Origin: Candidatus Binatia bacterium
Lineage (GTDB): Bacteria; Desulfobacterota_B; Binatia; UBA9968; JAJDTQ01
Assembly (NCBI GenBank): GCA_022827045.1
Contig: JAJDTQ010000280.1
Coordinates: 1 to 26,835, forward strand
DNA length: 26,835 bases
Direction: 5' to 3'
Position 1 is the stretch's first letter, and the number at the start of each line of letters is the position of its first letter. Positions 8,095 to 14,902 of this stretch are shown here, one piece after another. A program made the position numbers and the translations under genes. Under the pieces are notes generated by a model that was given only the letters and a program-made list of their open reading frames with translations, was not told the origin of the DNA and did no database searches.

Positions 8095-8946
8095 TCAATC
8101 CTTTCCGTGGCCGCCTGGGCTGGTCAGGATCCGGTGCAGGTCGGCTTGTGTGTAAACATCGCGGGCAAACTCGAAGGTGCCGGGTCCACGCAACTCATCG
8201 GCAGCCTGACGCACCCGTGACATCGCCGCCTTGGCAAGGTTGCTTCCGACGGTCACCCGCCTGACACCCAGATCGCGAAGCTTCGGAACCGGCGGAGTGT
8301 TCGCGCCGGCCAGCACGTTCATCGGCCCGTCGATGGCAGCGGCCAGCCGACCGATCAATGCGCCGTCGCTGACGAACGGCACGAACGCACAACGGGCGCC
8401 CGCCCGCAGGTAGGCGTTGGCGCGGCGGACCGTCTCGGAAAACACGTCCTCGCCGTCACCAAAATGAAATCCGTCGGTGCGGGCATTGATGACCATCGCA
8501 ATGCCCGCCGAATCGGCGACCGCGCGGGCCGCGCGGATGCGTTCCACCGCCACCGCGAACTCGATAAGGTGTCCCGGGTTGCGCTTGTCGCCGTCCTCGA
8601 TGTTCATCCCGACCGCGCCGGCTCCGAGGGTCCGGCGTGTCGTTTCCGCCACGTTCTCCGGCGCCGGACCGTAGCCCGCTTCCATATCCGCCGAGACCGG
8701 TACGGGCACGGCGTTGGCGATACGGCGCACGGCATCAGCCATCTCCCGCAAGGAGATGTTCTCGCCGTCGCGATATCCCAGTGCGAACGCACAGCCGCCG
8801 CTGGTGGTGGCGACGGCGGCGAAACCTGTTTCCACCAGGACACACGCGCTGATGGCATCCCACGCATTGGGCAGGACGAGAAGTTCATTGCCTTCGTGCA
8901 TCGCTGCGAAGGTCTCGGCACGTTTCTTCTGTTCGGACTTTCTCAT
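8095..8946 (-). CDS. Isocitrate lyase/PEP mutase superfamily protein
   Basis: A 283-residue TIM-barrel enzyme of the superfamily that cleaves or forms C-C or P-C bonds next to a carboxylate. N-terminal LVLPNAWDAISA (23-34), TTSGG (47-51), the metal-site stretch SADMEAGYG (85-93), NIEDGDKRNPGH (115-126) and INARTDGF (153-160) are all in place. The true isocitrate and methylisocitrate lyases carry a catalytic Cys in a K(R/K)CGH loop; here the loop reads KRNPGH, so those activities are unlikely. Oxaloacetate decarboxylase, phosphonopyruvate hydrolase or another activity remains possible. The start has a good ribosome site (complement of 8951-8957, AAGGAGA). The gene points against both neighbouring hpaB copies and sits between their duplicated units. 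Confidence 0.88.
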   Translation of the reverse strand: MRKSEQKKRAETFAAMHEGNELLVLPNAWDAISACVLVETGFAAVATTSGGCAFALGYRDGENISLREMADAVRRIANAVPVPVSADMEAGYGPAPENVAETTRRTLGAGAVGMNIEDGDKRNPGHLIEFAVAVERIRAARAVADSAGIAMVINARTDGFHFGDGEDVFSETVRRANAYLRAGARCAFVPFVSDGALIGRLAAAIDGPMNVLAGANTPPVPKLRDLGVRRVTVGSNLAKAAMSRVRQAADELRGPGTFEFARDVYTQADLHRILTSPGGHGKD

Positions 8947-8976
8947 CGTCTCTCCTTGGCTGGGGGGCCGATTTCA

Positions 8977-9057
8977 TCATGGGTCGGAGATGTCCGTCCG
9001 GAACTCGGTTATGATGACCGGGAGGCTTATGGTAAGCATCCCCACATCCGTGGTGGC
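8977..9057 (-). pseudogene. Remnant of a second MFS exporter gene
   Basis: Bases 8989-9057 match 6321-6389 of the MFS gene at 63 of 69 positions, in the same orientation relative to the hpaB downstream. In the MFS frame the fragment encodes 23 residues identical to residues 33-55 of the intact exporter, then three unrelated residues and a TGA at 8979-8977. All six base differences are third-position and synonymous. The gene's 5' end and everything after this fragment are gone. It is a true relic because it lacks a start and is far too short to be a transporter. Confidence 0.9.
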
Positions 9058-9080
9058 TTGTCCCCATCTTTATTAACGGC

Positions 9081-9103
9081 TTCTCGTCCGGCGCGAAAAC
9101 GAT
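9081..9103 (+). promoter_or_regulatory. Conserved block upstream of second hpaB (matches 6536-6558)
   Basis: A 23-base match, with one mismatch, to the block upstream of the first hpaB, 53 bases before the ATG at 9157. It continues the homology that begins with the MFS remnant after a gap corresponding to about 120-130 bases deleted from this copy. Confidence 0.4.
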
Positions 9104-9156
9104 CGCAAGGATCTGCCAGGCCGGGGGCTGGCGGGTTTCGGTAGGAGATCACGGGT

Positions 9157-10584
9157 ATGGCCATTCGATCCGGCAGGAACTACATCGAATCGCTGCGCGA
9201 CGGCCGCGAGGTGTGGCATGCGGGGAAGCGCATCGAGGACGTGACCATCCATCCCGGCTTTACCGGCACCATCAAGACCCTCGCGGACCTCTACGACCGG
9301 CAGGCGTCGGCCGAAGACGGCGACACCATGACGGTGGAGCGGGACGGCGAGCGCATCTCCTACAGCTATCTGCCGCCGATGAACGCGGAAGAGCTCCAGG
9401 CCAAGCGCCGCAACATCGAACTGTGGTCCCGGGAGACCTTCGGCCAGATGGGGCGTTACCCGGAGTTCTGCGCGGAGCTGGTGGTCGGTCTGCTGGACTT
9501 CGCCGACACGCTCGCCGCCCAAGACACGCGCTGGGGCGAAAACGCCCGGGCCTACTACCGCCGCTGCATCGCCGGGGACCTGTGCCTGACTCATGCCCTC
9601 ACGGACCAGTTCTACGACCATTCGAAGCGCGCGAGCGAGCAGCGGGACCCGGACCTGTTTCTCCACATCGTCGGCGAGACCTCGGAGGGGCCGGTGGTCC
9701 GGGGTCTGCGGAATCTCGCCACCCTGGCGCCGCTCTCCGACGAGGCGCTGGTGTATCCCATCCGCCCGCGGGGCGCTGACGAGCCGGACTACGCCATCGC
9801 CTTCGCCATCCCCATGAATGCCCCGGGGCTCACGATCATTTGCCGGGACCTCTACGCCGAGCACGCCGACCCGGAGCGCTTTCCGCTCACGACGCGGTTC
9901 GATGAGATCGACGCCACGCTGGTGTTCGACAACGTGGTGGTGCCCTGGGAGCGGGTCTTCGCCTACCGCGCGCCGGAGCTGGTGGCGGGCTTTCACCGGA
10001 ACATCCAGACCTGGGCCCAGTACGCCACCATGGTGCGCCTCATCACCAAGCTGGAGACTTTCCTCGGCGTGGCGCAGTTGCTCACCGAGTGGTCGGGTCG
10101 GCACAAGGCCCCCAACTCGGAGATCGGGCTTGCGACCTTCATCAAGGACCTGGAGATCCAGCGCGACTGCGTCGAGGTCGCGGAGAACCGGGGGTATCGG
10201 ACGGCCGGGGGCTTCTGGGCCCCGCTCCTCAGTCCCTCCTACCGGGTCCACAGCATCGAGGCGTCGGACCGTGCGGAGCGCAACATGGAGAACCTGCTCA
10301 CCAGTTCGCTGGTGCTCACCGGCGGCGGCTCGGACCTGGCCGAGAGTGAGCTGGGGCCCCTGGTGGACCGCTACTTCCGGGGTCTGGCCCCCACCACCAA
10401 GGAGCACCTGCGGTTGCTGGCGGTGGCGGCGGACTTGGTGATGACCCCCTTCGGCAAGCGCGGACAGCTCTACGAGCGGCTCCAGAGCGGCGAGGTCGAC
10501 AACATGAAGCGGCGCCTCAACGCCCAGTTCGAGGAGCGCGACGGCGCCGAGCGGCTGTTGGCCTTCATCAACAAGGACTGGTGA
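9157..10584 (+). CDS. HpaB-family flavin-dependent aromatic monooxygenase (copy 2)
   Basis: A 475-residue paralogue of the enzyme at 6617: same length, no obvious insertions, and by eye more than four fifths identical. R100 (GQMGRYPEF) and H146 (DLCLTHAL) are kept, as are VPWERVFAY and LVLTGGGSDL. Differences cluster in segments such as residues 330-352 (KAPNSEIGLATFIKDLEIQ versus KNPSSQLRLAAFVQDLEIL) and the C-terminal 30 residues, so substrate preference may have drifted. The ATG follows TAGGAG (9142-9147). The sulfotransferase gene follows 63 bases later in the same direction, suggesting a shared transcript. As for copy 1, no reductase gene is present here, so both copies would depend on a flavin reductase encoded elsewhere. 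Confidence 0.9.
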   Translation: MAIRSGRNYIESLRDGREVWHAGKRIEDVTIHPGFTGTIKTLADLYDRQASAEDGDTMTVERDGERISYSYLPPMNAEELQAKRRNIELWSRETFGQMGRYPEFCAELVVGLLDFADTLAAQDTRWGENARAYYRRCIAGDLCLTHALTDQFYDHSKRASEQRDPDLFLHIVGETSEGPVVRGLRNLATLAPLSDEALVYPIRPRGADEPDYAIAFAIPMNAPGLTIICRDLYAEHADPERFPLTTRFDEIDATLVFDNVVVPWERVFAYRAPELVAGFHRNIQTWAQYATMVRLITKLETFLGVAQLLTEWSGRHKAPNSEIGLATFIKDLEIQRDCVEVAENRGYRTAGGFWAPLLSPSYRVHSIEASDRAERNMENLLTSSLVLTGGGSDLAESELGPLVDRYFRGLAPTTKEHLRLLAVAADLVMTPFGKRGQLYERLQSGEVDNMKRRLNAQFEERDGAERLLAFINKDW

Positions 10585-10647
10585 CGCGGCAGCGTCCGGA
10601 ACCGTCGCCGCACGCTTCATGACGATGATTGAGCCGGCCCCCGCCAA

Positions 10648-11589
10648 ATGAAGGACGATACGCGGTCACGGGCACGCGTCCTGAAACGCGCGCGGTCGAT
10701 TGCCGAGATGAGCTCGTTCCGCGGCGGCATCGGCAGCGCCGGCAGCCGGGCTGCCGCGCTGGCGTTCCGCCCACATCCCACCGACGTCATCATCGCGACG
10801 TTTCCCAAGTGCGGCACGACCTGGCTGCAGCAAATCGTGCACGGGCTCAGGACCCGGGGCTCCATGGACTTCGAGGAGATCACCCTGGTGGTGCCATGGC
10901 TCGAGCTGGCCCTTGACCTCGGCATCGACCCTGACGCCCCTCAGGTGGCCGAGCCGCGGGCTTTCAAGAGCCACCTGAGCTGGCACGATGTCCCCAAGGG
11001 AGGCCGCTACATCTCCATGGTGCGGGACCCCAAGGACGTGCTGGTGTCCATGTATCACTTCCACGAGGGTTGGCGCTTCGAGGCCGGGGCCATCGCCATG
11101 GACGACTACGCCCGGAATTTCTTTCTGGCGCCCGAGCGGGACCGCGGTTACTGGAAGCACGTGGCGTCGTGGTGGCCGCGGCGCGGGCGGGAGGACGTGA
11201 TGCTGCTGGGCTATGAGCCCGCGTTGGCGGACGTTCCGGGAACGGTTCGGCGCATCGCCCGGTTCATCGGGTGTCCGCTGGACGACGAGTTGCTGGACGT
11301 GGTGGTGCGGCAGTCTTCCATCGAGTTCATGAAGGCCCACGGATCGCGGTTCGACGACCACGTGGTCCGTGCAGCCCGCAACGCCGCCAACGGCCTTCCG
11401 CCTGGAGGCTCGTCGTCCAAGCTGAGAAGCGGGCGTGTCGGCGATCACGTGGATGCGCTGACCCTGGACGTACGCCAGGCGCTGGACGGTATCTGGCGCG
11501 AGGAGATGGGAGGCCGATTCGGGCTCGCTTCCTACCCGGACATGGTCGCCGCCCTGGGTCCTGCTGACGGCTCACTGGGCGTGAGCTAG
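10648..11589 (+). CDS. PAPS-dependent sulfotransferase (SULT-like)
   Basis: A 313-residue cytosolic-type sulfotransferase, which moves sulfate from PAPS to a hydroxyl or amine. The 5'-phosphosulfate loop is FPKCGTTWLQ (52-61). The family's catalytic-base His is H109 in FKSHL. The 3'-phosphate site is VRDPKDVLVSMYH (125-137), with R126 and S134. The C-terminal RxGxxGD element is RSGRVGD, near 267-273. All elements needed for activity are present and the length is normal (about 290-320). The start lacks a clear ribosome site. Following hpaB copy 2 directly, it could sulfate the phenol or catechol that HpaB makes; this link is inferred from context. The aryl-type label is likely but not certain. 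Confidence 0.9.
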   Translation: MKDDTRSRARVLKRARSIAEMSSFRGGIGSAGSRAAALAFRPHPTDVIIATFPKCGTTWLQQIVHGLRTRGSMDFEEITLVVPWLELALDLGIDPDAPQVAEPRAFKSHLSWHDVPKGGRYISMVRDPKDVLVSMYHFHEGWRFEAGAIAMDDYARNFFLAPERDRGYWKHVASWWPRRGREDVMLLGYEPALADVPGTVRRIARFIGCPLDDELLDVVVRQSSIEFMKAHGSRFDDHVVRAARNAANGLPPGGSSSKLRSGRVGDHVDALTLDVRQALDGIWREEMGGRFGLASYPDMVAALGPADGSLGVS

Positions 11590-11603
11590 AGCCGTGGCCA
11601 TCG

Positions 11604-11658
11604 GCGCCGGCCCTATTCTCTCCCCTTGCGGCCGGTGGCGGGTCGTTGGGGCCGGCGC
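11604..11658. terminator. Hairpin between convergent sulfotransferase and SDR genes
   Basis: GCGCCGGCCC (11604-11613) and GGGCCGGCGC (11649-11658) are perfect 10-base inverted complements that fill the gap between the two stop codons. The loop is 35 bases. No T-run is present on either side, so it would be a bidirectional, possibly Rho-assisted, terminator or an mRNA end-protecting hairpin. Confidence 0.45.
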
Positions 11659-11659
11659 G

Positions 11660-12403
11660 TTAATCGTACCTCCCGTCCTTGGAAGGAACGAGCTTCCCGT
11701 CTTCGTAGTAGAAACAACGTCCCGAATCCTCCATGGGCACCTGGGCCGCCAGCACGAACCCCTGTCCCAGGATCTCCGGGCTGGGCAGGCGCCCGTAGGC
11801 GTCCTCGGGAGCACCTTCGGTGACGATTGGGACGCGGGGCGAGAAGGTCACCACGCACACGTTGGACTCCCGCACTTCCTCCGCCAGGTAGCGGCTGAAG
11901 GTCCAGATGGCGTCCTTGGTGACCACGTAGGCGCAGGCGCCGCCGGGCGAGACGCCCCCGCCGCCATACAGGTTGATGATGTGCCCGGAGCCGCGCGGCT
12001 CCATGTGGGCGAGCGCGTGCTTGGAGCACAGGAAGGTGCCCCCCAGGTTCGTCTGGATGACCTTGTCCCAGAAGTCGACGTCCATGTCCTTGATCAGCGG
12101 CCAGCGGGGGATGCCCCAGGCGAAATGCGGCACGATGGCGGCGTCGTTGACCAGCACGTCGATGTGCCCGAACCGGTAAACCACCTCGTCGAATGCCCGC
12201 CGGACCGCTTTCTCGTCCCGCACGTCCGCGTTGATCCCCAGGGCGTCGGTCAGCTCCCCCAACTCGGGGCCGGTCTTGTCGAGCCATTCCTGGCTTACGT
12301 CGATGATGACGACCTTGGCCTTCTCCCGCGCGAAGGTGAGCGCGGCGTGGCGTCCGATGCCCTTGCCGCCGCCCGTGACCACGACCACTTTGCTTTCCAG
12401 CAT
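11660..12403 (-). CDS. Short-chain dehydrogenase/reductase (SDR), in frame with the upstream molybdenum-enzyme gene
   Basis: A 247-residue Rossmann-fold NAD(P)-dependent oxidoreductase if started at its own ATG (12403). That start has a strong ribosome site 7 bases upstream (complement of 12411-12417, AAGGAGG). The cofactor loop TGGGKGIG lies at 10-17, D60 is in the NADV element, and the catalytic Y159 and K163 are in YVVTK. Two hallmark positions are unusual: NNAG reads NDAA (86-89), and the residue 13 before the Tyr, normally the catalytic Ser, is Y146. Activity may therefore be altered. The upstream reading frame continues into this gene with no stop, so it may also exist as the C-terminal part of a fusion. 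It is the last gene of the leftward cluster. Confidence 0.88.
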   Translation of the reverse strand: MLESKVVVVTGGGKGIGRHAALTFAREKAKVVIIDVSQEWLDKTGPELGELTDALGINADVRDEKAVRRAFDEVVYRFGHIDVLVNDAAIVPHFAWGIPRWPLIKDMDVDFWDKVIQTNLGGTFLCSKHALAHMEPRGSGHIINLYGGGGVSPGGACAYVVTKDAIWTFSRYLAEEVRESNVCVVTFSPRVPIVTEGAPEDAYGRLPSPEILGQGFVLAAQVPMEDSGRCFYYEDGKLVPSKDGRYD

Positions 12404-14731
12404 TCCCGATCCTCCTTCAACAAGCTCGGTCAATGTCCGGCTGTCATTGTTACCACCTTGGCGCCGTTCCCGTGAAGGCGCGACCACCGGACCTGTTGAC
12501 CGTTTCTCCGTCAGCCCGCGGTACACTTTCTCCGAGGTTACCGGAATCTCGAAGAGCCGTACCCCCACGGCGTCGGCCACGGCGTTGGCGATGGCCGCCG
12601 GAGGAGCGTTGTTGGCGAACTCTCCGATGGCCCTTCCTCCGTGCGGCGCCAACCCGCCTTCCGATTCCACCAGGACCGTTTCCAGCGCCGGGATGTCGCG
12701 GATGCCGGGCAGCTTGTACTCGCCGAGGTTGGCGTTGACGACCTTGCCGTTGTCCAGCGCGAGCTCTTCCATGACCCCCTGGCCAACGCCCATGACGACG
12801 CCGCCGTCGATCTGCCCTTGGTGGGTGATGGGATTGATCACCGTGCCCACGTCATGGGCTGTGACGATGCGTTCGACCCGCGTGGCTCCTGTCTCGGGGT
12901 CCACCTCTACCTCCGCCACCTGCGCGCACACGTAGGTGACCTCGTCCGGGTAACGGAAGTCTTCCTCCACGGTCACCGTGCGGTCGTCCGGGTGTCGGGT
13001 CGCTACCTGCGCCAAGGGGACACCCTGTCCTGAATCGGCGGGAAACCGGAAGGCGCCGTTCTCGTAGACTACCTCGGATGGATCGCATTCCAGCAGGCGA
13101 GCGGCGTGGCCGGCGAGCTTGGCCTCCAGGCCGTCGCAGGCCTTTTCCACGGCTTGTCCCGCGGTGTACGTGACCCGGCTGGCCCTGGCTCCGGTGTCGT
13201 AGGGAGCGATGTCGGTGTCGCCGGTGACCACGCGGACCTGCTCCAACGCCACCTGCATGCGCTCGGCCACGAGCTGGCGCAGGATGGTGTGGGTTCCGGT
13301 CCCCTGGTCCACGGTGGGGCTCAGCACCGTGAGCGTGCCGTCCGTCTCGGCCGTGACCGCGATGCCGGTCTCGCCGCCGGAGATGTGGCGTCCGTAGATG
13401 GCCACGCCCCGGCCGCGGTTGGGGCCGGGGTGCGGGCCGCTCCAGTCCGCCGCCTCCAGCGCCCGCGACAGCACCGGGTGAATCCGCAGGCCCGGCAGCC
13501 GCTTGCCGATGGCATCCTCGTCGTTGTCGCGCAGCACGTTTCGCAGGCGGAACTCGCCCGGGTCCATGCCGAGCTCCCGCGCGACGAGGTCGGTGTGGGA
13601 TTCCAGCGCAAAGAAGTTGGGGATGGAGCCGGGGCTCCGGTAATAGCCTCCCGGAGTGGTGTTGGTGTAGATCTGCAGGAACTCGAACGAGGCGTTCTCC
13701 ACCCGGTAGAGGCCGCCGACGTAGTGCCAGGTGGCGAAGGAGGCGCTGGCCTTGAGGCCGCCGTAGGCGCCGCCCGCATGCCACGCCTTCATGCGCCGCG
13801 CCACGATGCGGCCGTCGCGCTTCACGCCCGTGCGGACGGTAACCACCGTGGCCTCGTCGGGGTTGCTGGCGGTCAGCTCCTCCGCGTAGGTCATGACGAT
13901 CTTCACCGGCCGCCCCGATTCCCGCGCGAGGAAGTACGCGATGGGGAGGTCCCGGGCGTCGCCCTTGCCGCCGAACTCGCCGCCCACGTTCACGGAGTGA
14001 ACGCGCACCCGCGCGTGCTCGACGCCGATGGCGTCGGCCAGCATCCGGCGGGTGCGGAAAGGGTCCTTGGTGGAAGCCCAGACCTGGATGCGGCCGTCCG
14101 GATCGATGGCCAGAAGCCCGGCGTGGGGCTCCAGGTATCCCTGATGACGGGCGGGTACACGAAAGGTGTGCTCCAGGACCGCGTCGGCCTCTCGGAATCC
14201 CCGCTCCACGTCGCCCTTGCTCCAGGCGAGGCGTGTGAGCCCGTTGTGGACGTCGGAGGCCAGACGCTCGCGCGGCGCCCCGGCGTAGCCGGCGACATCG
14301 TCGTGCAGCAGCGGTGCCTCGGGCTCGGTGGCGGCCACTGGATCGAACACCGCCGGCAGGATTTCGTAGTCCACCTCGATGAGGGCCAGGGCGGCTTCCG
14401 CCGCCTCCGGCGTGTCGCCGGCCACCGCCGCCACCCGGTCGCCGATGTATCGCACCCGGTCCCAGCACAGCACGGGCAGATCCCGGATCTGCTTGCCCAT
14501 GAAGTGGTTCGGAATGTCTCTGCCCGTGACCACGGCCCGAACCCCCGGTGCTTGCCGCGCCCGCGTGGCGTCGATGCCACGAATGCGCGCATGGGGATGT
14601 GGGCTGCGGAGGATCTTTCCCCAGAGCATCCCCTCCCGCGGGATGTCCGCGGCGTAGCGGGTGCGGCCAGTGACCTTGTCCGGGCCTTCGGCGCGCAGGA
14701 CCGGGGCGCCGACGATGCTTCTCTCCGTCAC
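11660..14731 (-). CDS. Molybdopterin hydroxylase large subunit (XdhB/CoxL family), open in frame through the SDR
   Basis: Residues 1 to about 744 form a complete xanthine-oxidase-family catalytic subunit, which binds molybdopterin cofactor and hydroxylates or dehydrogenates its substrate. Seen in order: VTGRTRYAADI (20-30), LRSPHPHARI (41-50), a cofactor-site loop GGEFGGK (250-256) where GGGFGxK is usual, GGYYRSPG (361-368) in place of AFRGFG, and the C-terminal GRAIGEFANN with the family's essential Glu. The start is GTG 14731 with GAGGAA upstream, although the frame is open to 14824. There is no stop where homologues end. About 32 linker-like residues lead into the SDR, giving 1023 codons. 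No FAD or Fe-S subunit adjoins this gene; the only set is at 20845-22387. Either it is a genuine fusion or the stop was lost by a mutation or sequence error. Confidence 0.85.
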   Translation of the reverse strand: MTERSIVGAPVLRAEGPDKVTGRTRYAADIPREGMLWGKILRSPHPHARIRGIDATRARQAPGVRAVVTGRDIPNHFMGKQIRDLPVLCWDRVRYIGDRVAAVAGDTPEAAEAALALIEVDYEILPAVFDPVAATEPEAPLLHDDVAGYAGAPRERLASDVHNGLTRLAWSKGDVERGFREADAVLEHTFRVPARHQGYLEPHAGLLAIDPDGRIQVWASTKDPFRTRRMLADAIGVEHARVRVHSVNVGGEFGGKGDARDLPIAYFLARESGRPVKIVMTYAEELTASNPDEATVVTVRTGVKRDGRIVARRMKAWHAGGAYGGLKASASFATWHYVGGLYRVENASFEFLQIYTNTTPGGYYRSPGSIPNFFALESHTDLVARELGMDPGEFRLRNVLRDNDEDAIGKRLPGLRIHPVLSRALEAADWSGPHPGPNRGRGVAIYGRHISGGETGIAVTAETDGTLTVLSPTVDQGTGTHTILRQLVAERMQVALEQVRVVTGDTDIAPYDTGARASRVTYTAGQAVEKACDGLEAKLAGHAARLLECDPSEVVYENGAFRFPADSGQGVPLAQVATRHPDDRTVTVEEDFRYPDEVTYVCAQVAEVEVDPETGATRVERIVTAHDVGTVINPITHQGQIDGGVVMGVGQGVMEELALDNGKVVNANLGEYKLPGIRDIPALETVLVESEGGLAPHGGRAIGEFANNAPPAAIANAVADAVGVRLFEIPVTSEKVYRGLTEKRSTGPVVAPSRERRQGGNNDSRTLTELVEGGSGMLESKVVVVTGGGKGIGRHAALTFAREKAKVVIIDVSQEWLDKTGPELGELTDALGINADVRDEKAVRRAFDEVVYRFGHIDVLVNDAAIVPHFAWGIPRWPLIKDMDVDFWDKVIQTNLGGTFLCSKHALAHMEPRGSGHIINLYGGGGVSPGGACAYVVTKDAIWTFSRYLAEEVRESNVCVVTFSPRVPIVTEGAPEDAYGRLPSPEILGQGFVLAAQVPMEDSGRCFYYEDGKLVPSKDGRYD

Positions 14732-14760
14732 AAGTGCTTCCTCTGGCAGACAGGACACTA

Positions 14761-14891
14761 GCGTCCTTCGACTTCGCTCCGCTCGCGCTTCGCTACGCTC
14801 AGGACCAACGGCTTGATCGTCCACGGACCGTTCGTCCCGATCCCTTCGACAAGGCTCAGGACAGGCTTCGCGAAGCGAAGTCGAAGGACGC
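14761..14891. repeat. Inverted-repeat element, family A (131 bp)
   Basis: Perfect 18-base terminal inverted repeats (14761-14778 and 14874-14891; GCGTCCTTCGACTTCGCT and its complement) enclose two diverged inverted copies of a roughly 50-base unit that ends in a CTCAGGAC..AACGG-like motif. The same unit recurs at 20772-20822 and 24730-24831. It fills most of the gap between the permease stop and the molybdenum-enzyme start. There is no coding capacity, so it resembles a REP/MITE-type non-autonomous repeat. Confidence 0.85.
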
Positions 14892-14902
14892 CCATGCTCC
14901 GG

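Noticed and set aside
8095..8946. Isocitrate or 2-methylisocitrate lyase
   Set aside because: The catalytic Cys loop is KRNPGH, so only the superfamily name is justified.
6617..10584. 4-hydroxybutyryl-CoA dehydratase for the HpaB-like proteins
   Set aside because: That relative carries Cys and His ligands for a 4Fe-4S cluster that I do not see here; length and N-terminus fit the HpaB monooxygenases.
6608..10647. Antisense open frames of about 500 codons opposite both hpaB genes, similar to each other
   Set aside because: Their similarity only reflects the similarity of the two hpaB copies on the other strand. No motif or ribosome site supports them.
12852..14761. Two further long frames overlapping the orphan large subunit (12852-14468 and 13106-14761)
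   Set aside because: Both are Arg/Gly/Ala-rich shadows of a gene with clear xanthine-oxidase-family motifs.
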